In this document: positions 17,541-28,000 of the stretch, piece after piece
Numbering within the stretch: position 1 is the first letter of the stretch
Layout: each line of letters opens with the position of its first letter
Source: Evansella halocellulosilytica
GTDB lineage: Bacteria; Bacillota; Bacilli; Bacillales; Salisediminibacteriaceae
NCBI RefSeq assembly: GCF_002335745.1
Contig: NZ_NIST01000001.1
Location: 2,328,039 to 2,392,038, forward strand
Direction: 5' to 3'
Length of the DNA: 64,000 nucleotides
Notes under the pieces: generated by a model
What the model was told of the DNA's origin: nothing
What the model saw: only the letters and a program-made list of their open reading frames with translations
The model's database searches: none
Made by a program: the position numbers and the translations under genes

Positions 17541-18221
17541 TTAAAATGAATACGTTAATTTAACTCTTGCTTTTATTTGCAGTGTTCCTGGCTGGATTGG
17601 TGCTGCTTCTGCTTGTGCAAGTAAAGTTGGTTGAAAGGGACGGACGATATCATCTTCTTTAAGTTCATCAATCTTTTTCGGAGTAGGATCTAAGGAAAGG
17701 TTCTGTTCATCAGCGATGACATTCGCTTTATTTTCTGCAGAGCGAATGGCAAGTCGGAGGGCTTCGGAATATTTCTCACTAGGGTCCGACAGAGAAAATT
17801 GAATATTCGAGACTGAGTTTGCACCATTAGCAATGGCCGTATCGACGACGAGTCCCGTTTGCTCGATATTCTCAATAGTTATTTGGAGCTGATGGTTCAC
17901 TCGGTACCCTCGAAATACTTGTTGTCCATCAATATAGTCATATTGCATATCAACGCGGTAGGCCACGGTTTGGATGTTTTCTTCGGGAATTCCGAGCTGA
18001 AGAAGTGCTGAAATAACGTTTGCGGACGTCGTTGAATTTTCTTCCTGTGTTTCTTGTAATGTTTCCCCGTCTGAGATAATTCCAACCGTAATATTAGCCT
18101 CATCAGGCTGTGCGGATACGACACCCTCACCATAAACGACGATTGTCTGTCCTTGTTTGTTCGTTCGTGCAGTGATACGAGGATCTGGTTGAGTATGGTG
18201 AAACTGCGGCTGAAAAAACAT
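17541..18221 (-). CDS. SIMPL domain-containing protein (DUF541)
   Basis: A 226-residue protein of the SIMPL/YggE family. The start is TIVVYGEGVVSAQPDEANITVGI, then a predicted helix-strand repeat and FSLSDPSEKYSEALRLAIRSAENKANVIAD near residues 140-170, all typical. The C-terminus KARVKLTYSF ends the barrel. Family members are often exported and linked to oxidative stress defence, but this one lacks an evident signal peptide, beginning MFFQPQFHHTQPDPR. ATG 18221 with AAGGAAGGTG is preferred to an upstream in-frame start at 18269. The molecular function of the family is not settled. Confidence 0.85.
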   Translation of the reverse strand: MFFQPQFHHTQPDPRITARTNKQGQTIVVYGEGVVSAQPDEANITVGIISDGETLQETQEENSTTSANVISALLQLGIPEENIQTVAYRVDMQYDYIDGQQVFRGYRVNHQLQITIENIEQTGLVVDTAIANGANSVSNIQFSLSDPSEKYSEALRLAIRSAENKANVIADEQNLSLDPTPKKIDELKEDDIVRPFQPTLLAQAEAAPIQPGTLQIKARVKLTYSF

Positions 18222-18278
18222 GTTCGAACACCTTCCTTTTACATGAATTATATGGATTGAATAGTCCATATATATTCA

Positions 18279-18326
18279 AAAAAAAGCCGCAATAACCAAT
18301 ATTATTATTGTTATTACGACTTTATT
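18279..18326 (-). terminator. Terminator of yfmM
   Basis: On the minus strand, arms AAAGTCGTAATAAC and GTTATTGCGGCTTT are followed by a run of eight T. Located 19 bp after the yfmM stop. Confidence 0.85.
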
Positions 18327-18344
18327 TATAATGATCTCATATTC

Positions 18345-19901
18345 TTAGAAGACTTTTGTTGTCCATGTTTCGCCGTTCCAGACGTCGGTAGTAACATCTT
18401 CATAAAACTCGGGTTCATGGCTAATTAAAAGAATACTTCCTTTATATTCTTTTAATGCTCGTTTTAGCTCTTCCTTTGCCTCAACATCGAGATGGTTAGT
18501 CGGTTCATCAAGCACGAGTAAGTTTGTTTCTGAATTGATCAGTTTACAAAGTCGAACTTTTGCTTTTTCCCCGCCGCTCAATACTTCAACTTTACTTTCG
18601 ATATGTTTCGTCATCAGACCACACTTCGCTAAAGAGGCACGGACTTCGTATTGAGAAAAATGAGGGAAAGCGTCCCATACTTCTTCAATACATGTATTGT
18701 TGGACTTGTTCTTTATTTCTTGTTCAAAATAGCCAATCTCAAGAAAATCTCCTTGCTCGACTGAACCGTTTAACGGTTTAATTTCCCCTAATAAGCTGCG
18801 TAATAGTGTCGTTTTTCCGATACCATTAGCACCAACGAGCGCAATTTTTTGTCCTCGCTCCATACTTAAATTAAGTGGTCTAGATAAAGGTTCATCATAG
18901 CCAATGACGAGGTCTTTCGTTTGAAAAATATACTTGCCAGGTGTACGTGCTGTTTTAAAATGGAATTCTGGCTTCGGTTTTTCTTTCGTTAGCTCTATTT
19001 TCTCCATTTTATCTAGCTTTTTTTGTCGTGACATCGCCATGTTTCGAGTAGCGACCCTCGCTTTATTTCGCGCAACGAAATCTTCTAAGTCAGCAATCTC
19101 TTTTTGCTGTTTTTTATAAGCTGCTTCGATTTGCTGCTTCTTTACTTCATATACATGTTTAAAATGTTCGTAATCGCCGACATATCGATTAAGCTCTTGA
19201 TTTTCCATATGATAAATCAGATTGATGACACTGTTCAAAAATGGAATGTCGTGAGAAATCAATATAAATGCATTTTCGTATTCTTGAAGGTAGCGTTTGA
19301 GCCATTCAATATGTTGCTCATCAAGATAATTCGTCGGTTCGTCTAAAAGTAAAATATCAGGTTTTTCGAGTAAAAGCTTTGCTAACAATATTTTTGTACG
19401 TTGACCGCCACTTAAATCGTTGACATCACGATCTAGTCCGATTTCATCAAGGCCAAGTCCTCGCGCAACTTCTTCAACTTTTGCATCAATCGTATAAAAA
19501 TCGTTGTTTGTCAGTAAGTCTTGAATCGTTCCGACTTCCTCAAGTAATGCTTCCATTTCTTCGGGTGTCGCTTCTCCCATTTTTTCATACATGTTGTTCA
19601 TATCTCTTTCCATTTCATATAAGTATTGAAAAGCATCCTTGAGAACATCTCGGATCGATTGGCCTTTTTCTAAGACAGTATGCTGGTCAAGAAAGCCGAT
19701 ACGGACATTTTTTGCCCATTCAATTTTTCCTTCATCAGGCTCAAGCTGGCGTGTAATGATATTCATAAAGGTTGATTTTCCTTCGCCGTTGGCGCCGATT
19801 AAACCAATATGTTCCCCTTTTAAAAGTCTGAATGATATGTCATGAAAGATCGCCCGATCACCAAAACCGTGGCTTAAATTTTTTACAGTTAAAATACTCA
19901 T
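18345..19901 (-). CDS. yfmM: ABC-F family ATPase YfmM
   Basis: A 518-residue soluble ABC-F protein with two ATPase domains and no membrane segments. Walker A motifs are GANGEGKST (near 38) and GANGIGKTT (near 350). Signatures are LSGGQRTK and LSGGEKAK, and Walker B motifs LLLDEPTNYLD and LVLDEPTNHLD. Between them lies the charged interdomain linker (about 240-310) that reaches the ribosomal P-site region in this family. Length and start, MSILTVKNLSHGFGDRAIF, match B. subtilis YfmM, a neighbour of yfmL there as here. The start at 19901 is chosen for AAAAGGTG. Role: ribosome-associated translation factor, possibly with low-level antibiotic protection. Confidence 0.9.
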   Translation of the reverse strand: MSILTVKNLSHGFGDRAIFHDISFRLLKGEHIGLIGANGEGKSTFMNIITRQLEPDEGKIEWAKNVRIGFLDQHTVLEKGQSIRDVLKDAFQYLYEMERDMNNMYEKMGEATPEEMEALLEEVGTIQDLLTNNDFYTIDAKVEEVARGLGLDEIGLDRDVNDLSGGQRTKILLAKLLLEKPDILLLDEPTNYLDEQHIEWLKRYLQEYENAFILISHDIPFLNSVINLIYHMENQELNRYVGDYEHFKHVYEVKKQQIEAAYKKQQKEIADLEDFVARNKARVATRNMAMSRQKKLDKMEKIELTKEKPKPEFHFKTARTPGKYIFQTKDLVIGYDEPLSRPLNLSMERGQKIALVGANGIGKTTLLRSLLGEIKPLNGSVEQGDFLEIGYFEQEIKNKSNNTCIEEVWDAFPHFSQYEVRASLAKCGLMTKHIESKVEVLSGGEKAKVRLCKLINSETNLLVLDEPTNHLDVEAKEELKRALKEYKGSILLISHEPEFYEDVTTDVWNGETWTTKVF

Positions 19902-19990
19902 AATATCGCACCTTTTAAATAAAAATTTGGTTTTGTAGCACATAATACGCTACACTCAATCTATAATAAAAATCAAAAGAAAACGAAACT

Positions 19991-20029
19991 CCATATTTAT
20001 CCAGGTGCCTGGCACCTGGATAAATATGG
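19991..20029. repeat. Hairpin repeat, GTGCC-W-GGCAC family, copy 1
   Basis: A perfect dyad with 19-bp arms around a T at 20010; core CCAGGTGCCTGGCACCTGG. The outer arms (ATATTTAT) are private to this copy but exactly complementary. Lies between divergent yfmM and yfmL. Confidence 0.85.
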
Positions 20030-20068
20030 GTTTCCTTTCGGTATGATCTGAATGAAGAGGGGTTTGTT

Positions 20069-21208
20069 ATGAATAATCGTACATGGACTATGATACAGAG
20101 TTTTACGTCGTTTTTACAAGAGGCATGGGAAAAATCTCAGTTTTCTCAACCTACTGCTGTACAGGAACAGGCTGTCACTGTGATTCATGAGGGGAAAGAT
20201 GTGGTGGTTGAAGCACCGACTGGTTCTGGAAAGACGCTCGCCTATTTGCTTCCATTATTACATAATGTGGATCCACAAGTGAAAAATACGCAAGTTGTCA
20301 TCGTTGCTCCTTCTAAAGAACTTTCAATGCAAATCGTAGATGAGGTGAGAAAATGGTCTGAAGGTTCCGAGATTCAAACGGCATCTTTTGTCGGTGGAGC
20401 GAATATAAAACGTCAGCTTGATCGTTTAAAGAAAAAACCGCAAGTAGTAGTTGGTACTCCAGGGAGACTGGTTGAGCTTGTACAAATGAAAAAGCTTAAG
20501 ATGCATGAAGTAAAAACGATTGTGCTAGATGAAGGGGATCAACTGTTATCAACTGAGCACGACAAGGAAATCGACAGTCTTATAAAGACAACATTAAAGG
20601 ACCGGCAAATCCTTGTCGTTTCAGCAACGTTGCCGCAAGAAATTGAAAAAAAAGCTGTTGAGCGAATGAACAATCCAGAAATTATTCGCATTGAGAGAAA
20701 AGATGATGAATTAATAAATATGAAGCATCATTACATTGTTTGTGAGAAGAGAGAGAAAATTGAACAGCTGAAAAAAATTATTAATATGCGAAACGTAAAG
20801 GCACTCGCTTTTTCGAATGATATTGACTTATTACATGAATTTGCCGACAAACTGGAATATAAAGGGCATAAAGTTGGAGTGCTTCATAGTGAAGTGACAA
20901 AACAGGAGCGTGAATCAGCCATTAAACAGTTTCGCTCAGGGAAAGTACCAGTGCTCCTATCAACTGATGTTGCTTCCCGTGGCTTGGATATTCAAGATCT
21001 TACTCACGTTATTCTTTTGGACGTTCCTCGAGAGGGTAAGCAATATATTCATCGAGCAGGTCGGACAGGACGAGCCGGTAGCAGTGGCGTTGTCATAACG
21101 ATAGTGTCAGGGATTGAGGAAAAATGGCTCAGTAACCTTGCCAAAGATTTAAATATTGAAATAGTGAAGAAGCGGTTCTTTAAAGGTGAATTAGTCGATA
21201 TCGAATAG
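20069..21208 (+). CDS. yfmL: DEAD-box RNA helicase YfmL
   Basis: A 379-residue minimal DEAD-box helicase without a C-terminal extension. Motifs in order: PTAVQEQ (Q motif), EAPTGSGKT (I), TPGRLVEL (Ib), VLDEGDQLL in place of DEAD (II), VVSATLPQE (III), LLSTDVASRGLDI (V) and HRAGRTGRAG (VI). The third residue of motif II is Gly; the yfmL group is variable there. B. subtilis YfmL has this size and assists late ribosome assembly or RNA remodelling. It is divergent from yfmM across a hairpin repeat, conserving the yfmL-yfmM neighbourhood. ATG 20069 follows GAGGGG. Confidence 0.88.
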   Translation: MNNRTWTMIQSFTSFLQEAWEKSQFSQPTAVQEQAVTVIHEGKDVVVEAPTGSGKTLAYLLPLLHNVDPQVKNTQVVIVAPSKELSMQIVDEVRKWSEGSEIQTASFVGGANIKRQLDRLKKKPQVVVGTPGRLVELVQMKKLKMHEVKTIVLDEGDQLLSTEHDKEIDSLIKTTLKDRQILVVSATLPQEIEKKAVERMNNPEIIRIERKDDELINMKHHYIVCEKREKIEQLKKIINMRNVKALAFSNDIDLLHEFADKLEYKGHKVGVLHSEVTKQERESAIKQFRSGKVPVLLSTDVASRGLDIQDLTHVILLDVPREGKQYIHRAGRTGRAGSSGVVITIVSGIEEKWLSNLAKDLNIEIVKKRFFKGELVDIE

Positions 21209-21253
21209 TGACAGTCGCTGAGATAATCATCGTTATACAATGTCCATGATAAA

Positions 21254-21306
21254 TGTAAAAAAAGAGGGGTCACCAAAAGCAAAGCTTATGGGACACCCTC
21301 TCACAT
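21254..21306 (-). terminator. Terminator between convergent genes
   Basis: Imperfect arms GAGGGTGTCCC and GGTGACCCCTC enclose an inner AAGCTTTGCTTT. On the minus strand a run of seven T follows. It ends the LRR-TraB gene and may stop yfmL read-through. Confidence 0.65.
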
Positions 21307-21315
21307 TTTATATCG

Positions 21316-22563
21316 TTACTCGATCCCTTCTTGAATCTCATACCCGCGGTCTTCTAATAAACCGACGATGCTCGTTTCTCCGACAAGGTGCAGAGCTCCT
21401 ACGACGACAAAATACGTTTCATTTTCATCAAATAAGAGAAAGTCCTCTATTTTTTCTGTCATCTCAAAGTCACGATCATCCATTAATGCTCTACTATATT
21501 CCTGATAATCTTCACTGGCATTTTCATCAATGTCTCGCTGTGGCAATAAAGAATCGATGTCTCCGGTTCGCCAAATATCCATAAGCTCAGCCATGTCTTC
21601 TTCCATATTGTCATAATCATCAATAACTTCTTGTAAATATGCTACTTGACTATCTTCTGATAGAATGTCAAACGTTCCCATTTGATCTTCAACCGTTTCT
21701 AAACCGATGATATCAATATTATTTTTAGCTCGGTCGATAAAATAGAAGTCGATACCGTAATCAGAAGAATATCCTGCCTCTTCTACCGCGACATTAGAAA
21801 TCGATGTGGCTGCATACCATGGCTTTAACATATCGACCATCGATTCGTCATATTGATATGCTTGGAGAATATCAACGGTATCTTGGAATAGGTCATCCGG
21901 AATAACGTCACTTAACGAACGTCCATCCTGATACATTCCAACTTGACTCATATAGTTCGCAACTTCAAAGCCATTCAGCTCGGTCATATCAATTTCAACA
22001 GCTAAATAATCTGCTTCATCAAAGGCACTTTCTATATTTTCATGAAGGGGGTAAATGTCTTCCATCCCGACATGAATTGAACCGAATAAGTACACAGTGT
22101 TACTGCCTTCTTCGACTTTGTAAAATACACCTTCAGATGGTGGTCCTGTCTCGGCAAATGCTGGTGTATCTTCATATTCGACAGCGACACCATTTTCTAG
22201 TAGCTCTTCAACTGCCTGAAACGAATCCTCGTCTTCATCAATTCGGTTGCCGATAATCGTAACATCAGTCAAATGTTCCAACTCTAACAAAGGGGTGAAA
22301 TCTTCAATCTGATTGTGTGAAAGATCTACCATTTCCAAGTTCGTTAACTCTTCAATACCATTCAAATAGTGAATATCTAAGTCCGAAAGGTCAAGTGAAG
22401 TAATTGATTGAGCTTCTTTTTCTGTCAGTTCACCTTCAATATCCCTAGCTTCGATAATCGCTTCTTCCAACGTTTCATCGGAAAATTCTATTGTTGCTGT
22501 TGTGCAACCAATTAAAGTGAAAATAAACAAAAAAATAATGCCTGCTAATAATTGATTTTTCAT
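21316..22563 (-). CDS. LRR-TraB/GumN lipoprotein
   Basis: A 415-residue predicted lipoprotein. The signal peptide ends in LIGC (Cys20). Residues about 45-115 are leucine-rich repeats: LTSLDLSDLDIHYLNGIEEL, TNLEMVDLSHNQIEDFTPL, EHLTDVTIIGNRI. From about 145 onward is a TraB/GumN domain with YLFGSIHVGMEDIYPL and, at the end, VVVGALHLVGETSIVGLLEDRGY, the paired GxxH motifs of this fold. TraB-like proteins are suspected metalloproteases or pheromone-shutdown factors; the biochemical role is unproven. The LRR part could be a binding module. Isolated gene, convergent with yfmL. Confidence 0.8.
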   Translation of the reverse strand: MKNQLLAGIIFLFIFTLIGCTTATIEFSDETLEEAIIEARDIEGELTEKEAQSITSLDLSDLDIHYLNGIEELTNLEMVDLSHNQIEDFTPLLELEHLTDVTIIGNRIDEDEDSFQAVEELLENGVAVEYEDTPAFAETGPPSEGVFYKVEEGSNTVYLFGSIHVGMEDIYPLHENIESAFDEADYLAVEIDMTELNGFEVANYMSQVGMYQDGRSLSDVIPDDLFQDTVDILQAYQYDESMVDMLKPWYAATSISNVAVEEAGYSSDYGIDFYFIDRAKNNIDIIGLETVEDQMGTFDILSEDSQVAYLQEVIDDYDNMEEDMAELMDIWRTGDIDSLLPQRDIDENASEDYQEYSRALMDDRDFEMTEKIEDFLLFDENETYFVVVGALHLVGETSIVGLLEDRGYEIQEGIE

Positions 22564-22840
22564 TTTTTCTCCTCCTGTAACAAATGATGCATCTTCTATT
22601 GTACTTCGCTTTTCCTAATCTTTACAGTGAAAATAAGTCATTTATTTTTACGTTGCATCCATAGGAAGGTTTCACGAACATATTTTTGCAGAAAGAAAAT
22701 TGTGTAGTCATACAGCTTTATTTGTGTTAAGGTTAATAAGTTGGTTCAGTGGACGAACAAAATTACAGATTATTCATCCGGCAAGGATTTATTTTATTTA
22801 TGAATGGTTCAACTAAACATTGATAAGAATAACTTAGTGT
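22564..22840. other. Intergenic region before cshA
   Basis: AT-rich DNA between the divergent lipoprotein and cshA genes. It should carry the lipoprotein promoter, but I see no clear consensus or repeat. Confidence 0.4.
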
Positions 22841-22877
22841 AAGCTTATTCCTCTCAATAAGGGATAAGCTTTTTATT
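22840..22877 (+). terminator. Terminator-like hairpin upstream of cshA
   Basis: Arms AAGCTTATTCC and GGGATAAGCTT (with G-U pairs), then TTTTATT. It lies about 100 bp before cshA in the same direction, so it may be a leader attenuator or block upstream transcription. Confidence 0.6.
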
Positions 22878-22974
22878 CTTGACGAAGCGATAAATGGATT
22901 CTGCGAAAAATGACAGCAGATCATATAAAAGATGGATCCGATATAGAGATGGATAAATGAAAGGAAGAAAAGAT

Positions 22975-24483
22975 TTGGCATTATTTTATGAATTAGATAT
23001 CGAGCATTCGATATTACGCGCAATTGAAAGTATGGGGTTTAAAGAAGCGACTCCGATTCAAGAACAAGTCGTACCACATGGAAAAGCCGGAAAAGATATT
23101 ATTGGTCAGGCACAAACAGGTACAGGAAAAACTGCTGCTTTTAGTATTCCATTAATTGAAAATATGGAAGTAGAGCAAAGACATCCGCAAGGACTTGTAC
23201 TTGCACCGACACGTGAATTAGCAATTCAAGTATCACAAGAAATTAATAAGCTTGGTCAGTTTAAAGGTATCCGCTCGTTACCAATTTATGGAGGACAGGA
23301 CATTGGCAAACAAATTCGTGGCTTAAAAGACCGTCCGCAAATAATTGTGGCAACACCTGGACGTTTCATGGATCATATGCGTCGTAAAACAATCCGTCCG
23401 GAATTTATGAATACGGTCGTTTTAGATGAAGCAGATGAAATGTTAAGCATGGGTTTTATCGAAGATATTGAAACAATTTTAGCTGATGTTCCGAATGAGA
23501 GACAAACGATGTTGTTTTCAGCAACAATGCCTACTCGTTTAAAAACAATCGTGCAAAAATTTATGAATAACCCGATCAGTGTTACGGTTAAGGCAAAGGA
23601 AATGACAGTAGAAAACATTGAACAGCGTTACATTGAAGTTCGTGAAAAAGAGAAGTTTGATGCGTTGTGTCATTTATTAGACATGGATCCACCAGAGCTG
23701 GCAATCGTTTTTGGACGTACGAAACGAAGAGTCGATGAATTAACAGAATCACTTAGTATTCGCGGGTTTGCAGCTGAAGGCTTACACGGGGATATGAAGC
23801 AAGAGCGACGTGACCAAGTGATTCGTAAATTTAAACGCGGCACAATTGATATTTTAGTCGCAACAGACGTCGCAGCACGTGGACTTGATGTAAATAACGT
23901 TTCTCACGTATTTAACTTCGATTTACCACAAGACTCTGAAAGCTATGTTCACCGTATTGGACGTACTGGGCGTGCTGGGAAAAGCGGGATTGCATATAGC
24001 TTTGTTACTCCAAAGGAAAAAGATCACTTAAAAGTCATTGAAAAAGTTACGAAAAAGCCGATGAAACGTCAAGGTGTTCCAACGTATGCAGAAGCGTTAG
24101 CTGGACGTCATCAACAAGCGGTTGGACAGCTCGAAAAGGCATTGGGTCAAGAGTTAGACGAAAATCTTTTAGGATATGCACAAGCATTAATGGAAGATAA
24201 TGATCCCGTAGCACTCGTTGCTGCTGCATTGAAAATGGTAACGAAGGAGCCAAACCAGAAGCCTGTAAAAATAACTGGTGAAGCACCTGTTCGTTCAAAA
24301 AGGAAGCCTAAGCGCGAATCATCTGGTGGATATTCTCGTAAACGAAGAGATGACCGTAAAGGTGGAGGCGGTTACCGTAAAGGTGGCGGGGGACGCGATC
24401 GAGATCGTAAGCCTCGCAAAGACCGTGACACAATGAAGCTCCGTGGTAACAGTGGCAGCAGAAAAAGGAAAAGTCATGTATAA
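22975..24483 (+). CDS. cshA: DEAD-box RNA helicase CshA-type
   Basis: A 502-residue DEAD-box helicase. Motifs: [11 protein letters not shown] (Q), AQTGTGKTA (I), PTRELAIQ (Ia), TPGRFMDH (Ib), VLDEADEML (II), FSATMP (III), [13 protein letters not shown] (V), [10 protein letters not shown] (VI). After residue 370 comes a long C-terminal region ending in a basic RGG-like tail ([18 protein letters not shown]) for RNA binding. CshA acts in the degradosome, ribosome maturation and cold growth. I prefer the TTG at 22975, with AAGGAAG at 22961-22967; an in-frame ATG at 22957 would overlap that site. Confidence 0.93.
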   Translation: MALFYELDIEHSILRAIESMGFKEATPIQEQVVPHGKAGKDIIGQAQTGTGKTAAFSIPLIENMEVEQRHPQGLVLAPTRELAIQVSQEINKLGQFKGIRSLPIYGGQDIGKQIRGLKDRPQIIVATPGRFMDHMRRKTIRPEFMNTVVLDEADEMLSMGFIEDIETILADVPNERQTMLFSATMPTRLKTIVQKFMNNPISVTVKAKEMTVENIEQRYIEVREKEKFDALCHLLDMDPPELAIVFGRTKRRVDELTESLSIRGFAAEGLHGDMKQERRDQVIRKFKRGTIDILVATDVAARGLDVNNVSHVFNFDLPQDSESYVHRIGRTGRAGKSGIAYSFVTPKEKDHLKVIEKVTKKPMKRQGVPTYAEALAGRHQQAVGQLEKALGQELDENLLGYAQALMEDNDPVALVAAALKMVTKEPNQKPVKITGEAPVRSKRKPKRESSGGYSRKRRDDRKGGGGYRKGGGGRDRDRKPRKDRDTMKLRGNSGSRKRKSHV

Positions 24484-24497
24484 ATAGAACAAATGAC

Positions 24498-24528
24498 AAG
24501 ACATCTTCTCTTAAGAAGGTGTCTTTTT
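24498..24528 (+). terminator. cshA terminator
   Basis: Arms GACATCTTCT and AGAAGGTGTC with a 4-nt loop, then TTTTT. Confidence 0.85.
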
Positions 24529-24575
24529 CTTCCAGATAATTTCCATGTGCCTGGCACTAGGAAATTTTCTGGAAG
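24529..24575. repeat. Hairpin repeat, GTGCC-W-GGCAC family, copy 2
   Basis: Dyad centred on T 24552 with 23-bp arms and a few mismatches. Outer arms CTTCCAGA and TCTGGAAG are private to this copy. Starts directly behind the cshA terminator. Confidence 0.8.
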
Positions 24576-25035
24576 GGATATGAGGTCAATCGGGATTGAG
24601 TGGGAGGAAGGTATGAATGTGAAATAGATTTATTCAAATCATGAGTAAATCATGAGTGATCAATGTTGAAGTGGTGAAAATGATATTGATCTTGTCCTTG
24701 TCCACGTGAAGTATTGCAGTAGAATTTTATATTCGTCAAGCATATGAAAAAAAAGTTTGGTAAAATGAAGGGATAATGGTCAATACTGTGTTTAGAAAAT
24801 ATCGTTAATTAAAATTATTTAAATACATTTGAAAGCAATAAATGAGTAAATAAGTAAAAACTTTACAAATTGTTAAAGAAGTTTAAACAGGCTTATGTCC
24901 CATGAAAAACGTAAAGTAAATATTGCGGTGATTGATGTCATCGCAAATTTGTGCAGATCCAAGGTTCTTTTATGCGCAAATAAATGAACGAAAAGAAAAC
25001 ATGAAATGTTCGTCTAACTGTGAGAGGTGAAAACG
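24576..25035. other. Intergenic region before the SNF2 gene
   Basis: 460 bp of AT-rich DNA. GAGAGGTG just before 25036 is the only clear signal. I see no RNA family, repeat or convincing promoter. Confidence 0.4.
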
Positions 25036-28000
25036 GTGACTAATGATACATTAATAGAAGAAAGGGAAATTGAGAAGTTATGTGAAATGCCAAATACGTT
25101 TAGTAGAGGTAAACGATATTTTTTAGAAGATCGTGTAGAAAACTTTCACTATGATGAAAAAAATCATCTTTATAAAGCAACTGTTACCGGTACCGAGCAA
25201 TATGACGTCAGTATCGGTGTAACGAATAAAGGTGCAATTGATCTAACCGAGTGCACATGTCCTGCATACTTTGATTTTCCCGGTATTTGTAAACACATTA
25301 CGGCAGTACTGCTCAAGCTAAAGAAAGAAGGGTTACCTCTGACTAAGACGACAGACATAAACACTCACCATTCGCTAATCGAAAAGAAGAGGAAGAGACT
25401 TCCTGAAATGGAAACGAGGAAAGCGAAAAATTTCATCGATCTTTTCAGCCAAGTATATTACAACAAACAAGAGCGCTATAGGGAAAAAGACTTGCTGTAC
25501 GTGCAATACCACCTTACATTGCATGGAGGCTTTCGAACAAACCATGGGAGTATCGCTACTTTGGAAATGAAAGTCGGCCCAAAGCGATTATATGTTGTAA
25601 AAGACATTAAAGAATTTTTAACATCAGTATTTGAAAAGCAGACGTTAAAATTTGCCAAGCATTTTACGTACGACCCGTTAGACTATGAATTTTCACATGG
25701 GGATAAACAAATATTGCAAACAATGTGGAAATATTATCAAGTTCAAGATGAAGCGGATCATCCTTCGATTTCGTACTACTCTAATTACCGAAAAAAAGAA
25801 GGAAGAGCATGGACAATCCCTGGGACAGTGTTTCATGAAATACTTGATTTACTGATCGGGCAAGACGTTCAAGTTGAAACTCCGAATGGACAATTCCATA
25901 GTATTGATGTCAGACAAGAACCATTACCAATGCAATTTCAGCTTCGAAACCATGACAATTATGAAGATACGTACGTGTTTAATTGGGAAAATGAAGATGA
26001 CTTTCTTTTATTAGATCAAGATTACGATTCAGCTTTATATAAAAATGCATTTTATAAGTTACCAGCAGAAGGTCGCGAAGTCGTTCATTTACTGACTAGT
26101 CATCTAGAGCTCCACGGTCATTCTGCACTGCATTTTACTAAAACAGAATTGGAAACATTCACATCAGTCGTGCTGCCGCAATTAAAGCAAGTTGGAGATG
26201 TAGGAATTAGTGAGGAAATTGATCAACTAATTGATATGTCACCATTAAAAGCAAACCTTATGGTTGATTATGATGAAGAGAGGCTCACTGCAAAAGTTGA
26301 ATTCCAATATGGGGATCTTCATTTTTCACCATTCGATTCAGAGGATCATGAAAAATCGGACAAAGTGATTGCCCGAGATGTAGAACAAGAGCTTTATTTA
26401 TTGTCACTTATTGAAAATATTCCATTTAAATATAATGGAAAAGAGCTATTTTTAAATGATTTCGATGAGATCATTGATTTTGTTTTTGATGAAATTCCAA
26501 AACTGTCAGAGGAATTTCATTTATTTGCGACATCAAAAGTGAAAAGCCTGATTTATTCACCTGAATCAATCCCAGCAGTTCGAGTGGAAACGAACAATGA
26601 GCTCAATTTGTTAGACGTCTCATTTCAAATGGACGACTTAAACGAAGACGAAATTGATGCATTATTAAAAGATTTATTAGCAAACAAAAAGTATTACCAG
26701 CTGTCGAACGGTTCATTTGTTTCACTTGAAAATGAAAGCTTCCAAGAAGTGAAAGAGCTCTATCAAGATCTTGATATACCGAACGATGATCTGCAGGCGA
26801 ACACTTCCGTCCCGTTCTTAAAAGCATTCCAGATTAACCAGCGGGAACATCAAGCTGTTTTAAAACGAGGTAAGCAGTTTAAGTCGTTAATTGATGCCAT
26901 TGACCACCCTGAGGAAATGGACTATCGGTTACCTGATTCCTTGAAGGCCGACTTGAGACAATACCAGGAGACGGGTTATAAATGGATTATGTCGCTTGCT
27001 CATTACAATTTAGGCGGGATATTAGCAGATGATATGGGACTTGGAAAAACGGTGCAAATGATTGCATATTTGTGTAAACAAAAGGAGAATGGTGTGACAG
27101 AGCCAGCTTTAATCATCTGCCCGTCAAGCCTTGTTTTTAACTGGAAAAAAGAAATTGAACGATTTGCACCTTCATTAACCGTAAACGTTATTTCTGGATC
27201 CGTACAAGAAAGAAAAGAGCTGCTCCATAATCAAGAAGGAAAAGAAGATGTCTGGATTACATCATATCCTTTACTAAGAAGAGACGAAGAACATTATGAA
27301 GATAAAGTTTTTTCTACGGTCATTTTAGATGAAGCGCAATATGTCAAAAATGATTGGACAAAAACATCGAAAGCAGTAAAACGAATACGCTCGAAATTTT
27401 CTTTTGCACTTAGCGGAACTCCAATTGAAAACTCACTTGATGAACTATACTCGATCATTGATTTAGTGCTGCCAGGACTGTTTGCGAATAAGCGGTCGTA
27501 TAAAGAAATGTCACAAGAACGAATTACAAAACGGATCCGCCCTTTTGTATTGCGTAGATTAAAGAAGGATGTATTAAAAGATTTACCTGAAAAAATTGAA
27601 AATGTTCAATATACCGAGCTTAATGACGATCAAAAAAAATTGTATATGGCTCAGCTGCGACTTATTAAAGATGAGGCGAGCGATGCGATTAAAGCAAATG
27701 CATTTCAGCAAAATCGGATGAAAATATTAGCGGGACTGACGAGACTGCGACAAATATGCTGCCACCCGGGCATGTTTCTTGAAAACTATGAGGGTAGTTC
27801 TGGGAAGCTCGAAAGGCTGCTCGATTATTTGGAGGAGGCTCATGCTAACGGTCAGCGGCTTGTTATTTTCAGTCAGTTTACGACGATGCTTGCAATATTA
27901 AAAGAAGAGCTTGATAGAAGAGGTTGGGACTATCATTATCTTGATGGAACGACACCTTCAGAGGAAAGGCTGAAACTGGCAGACAAGTTTAACGACGGGG

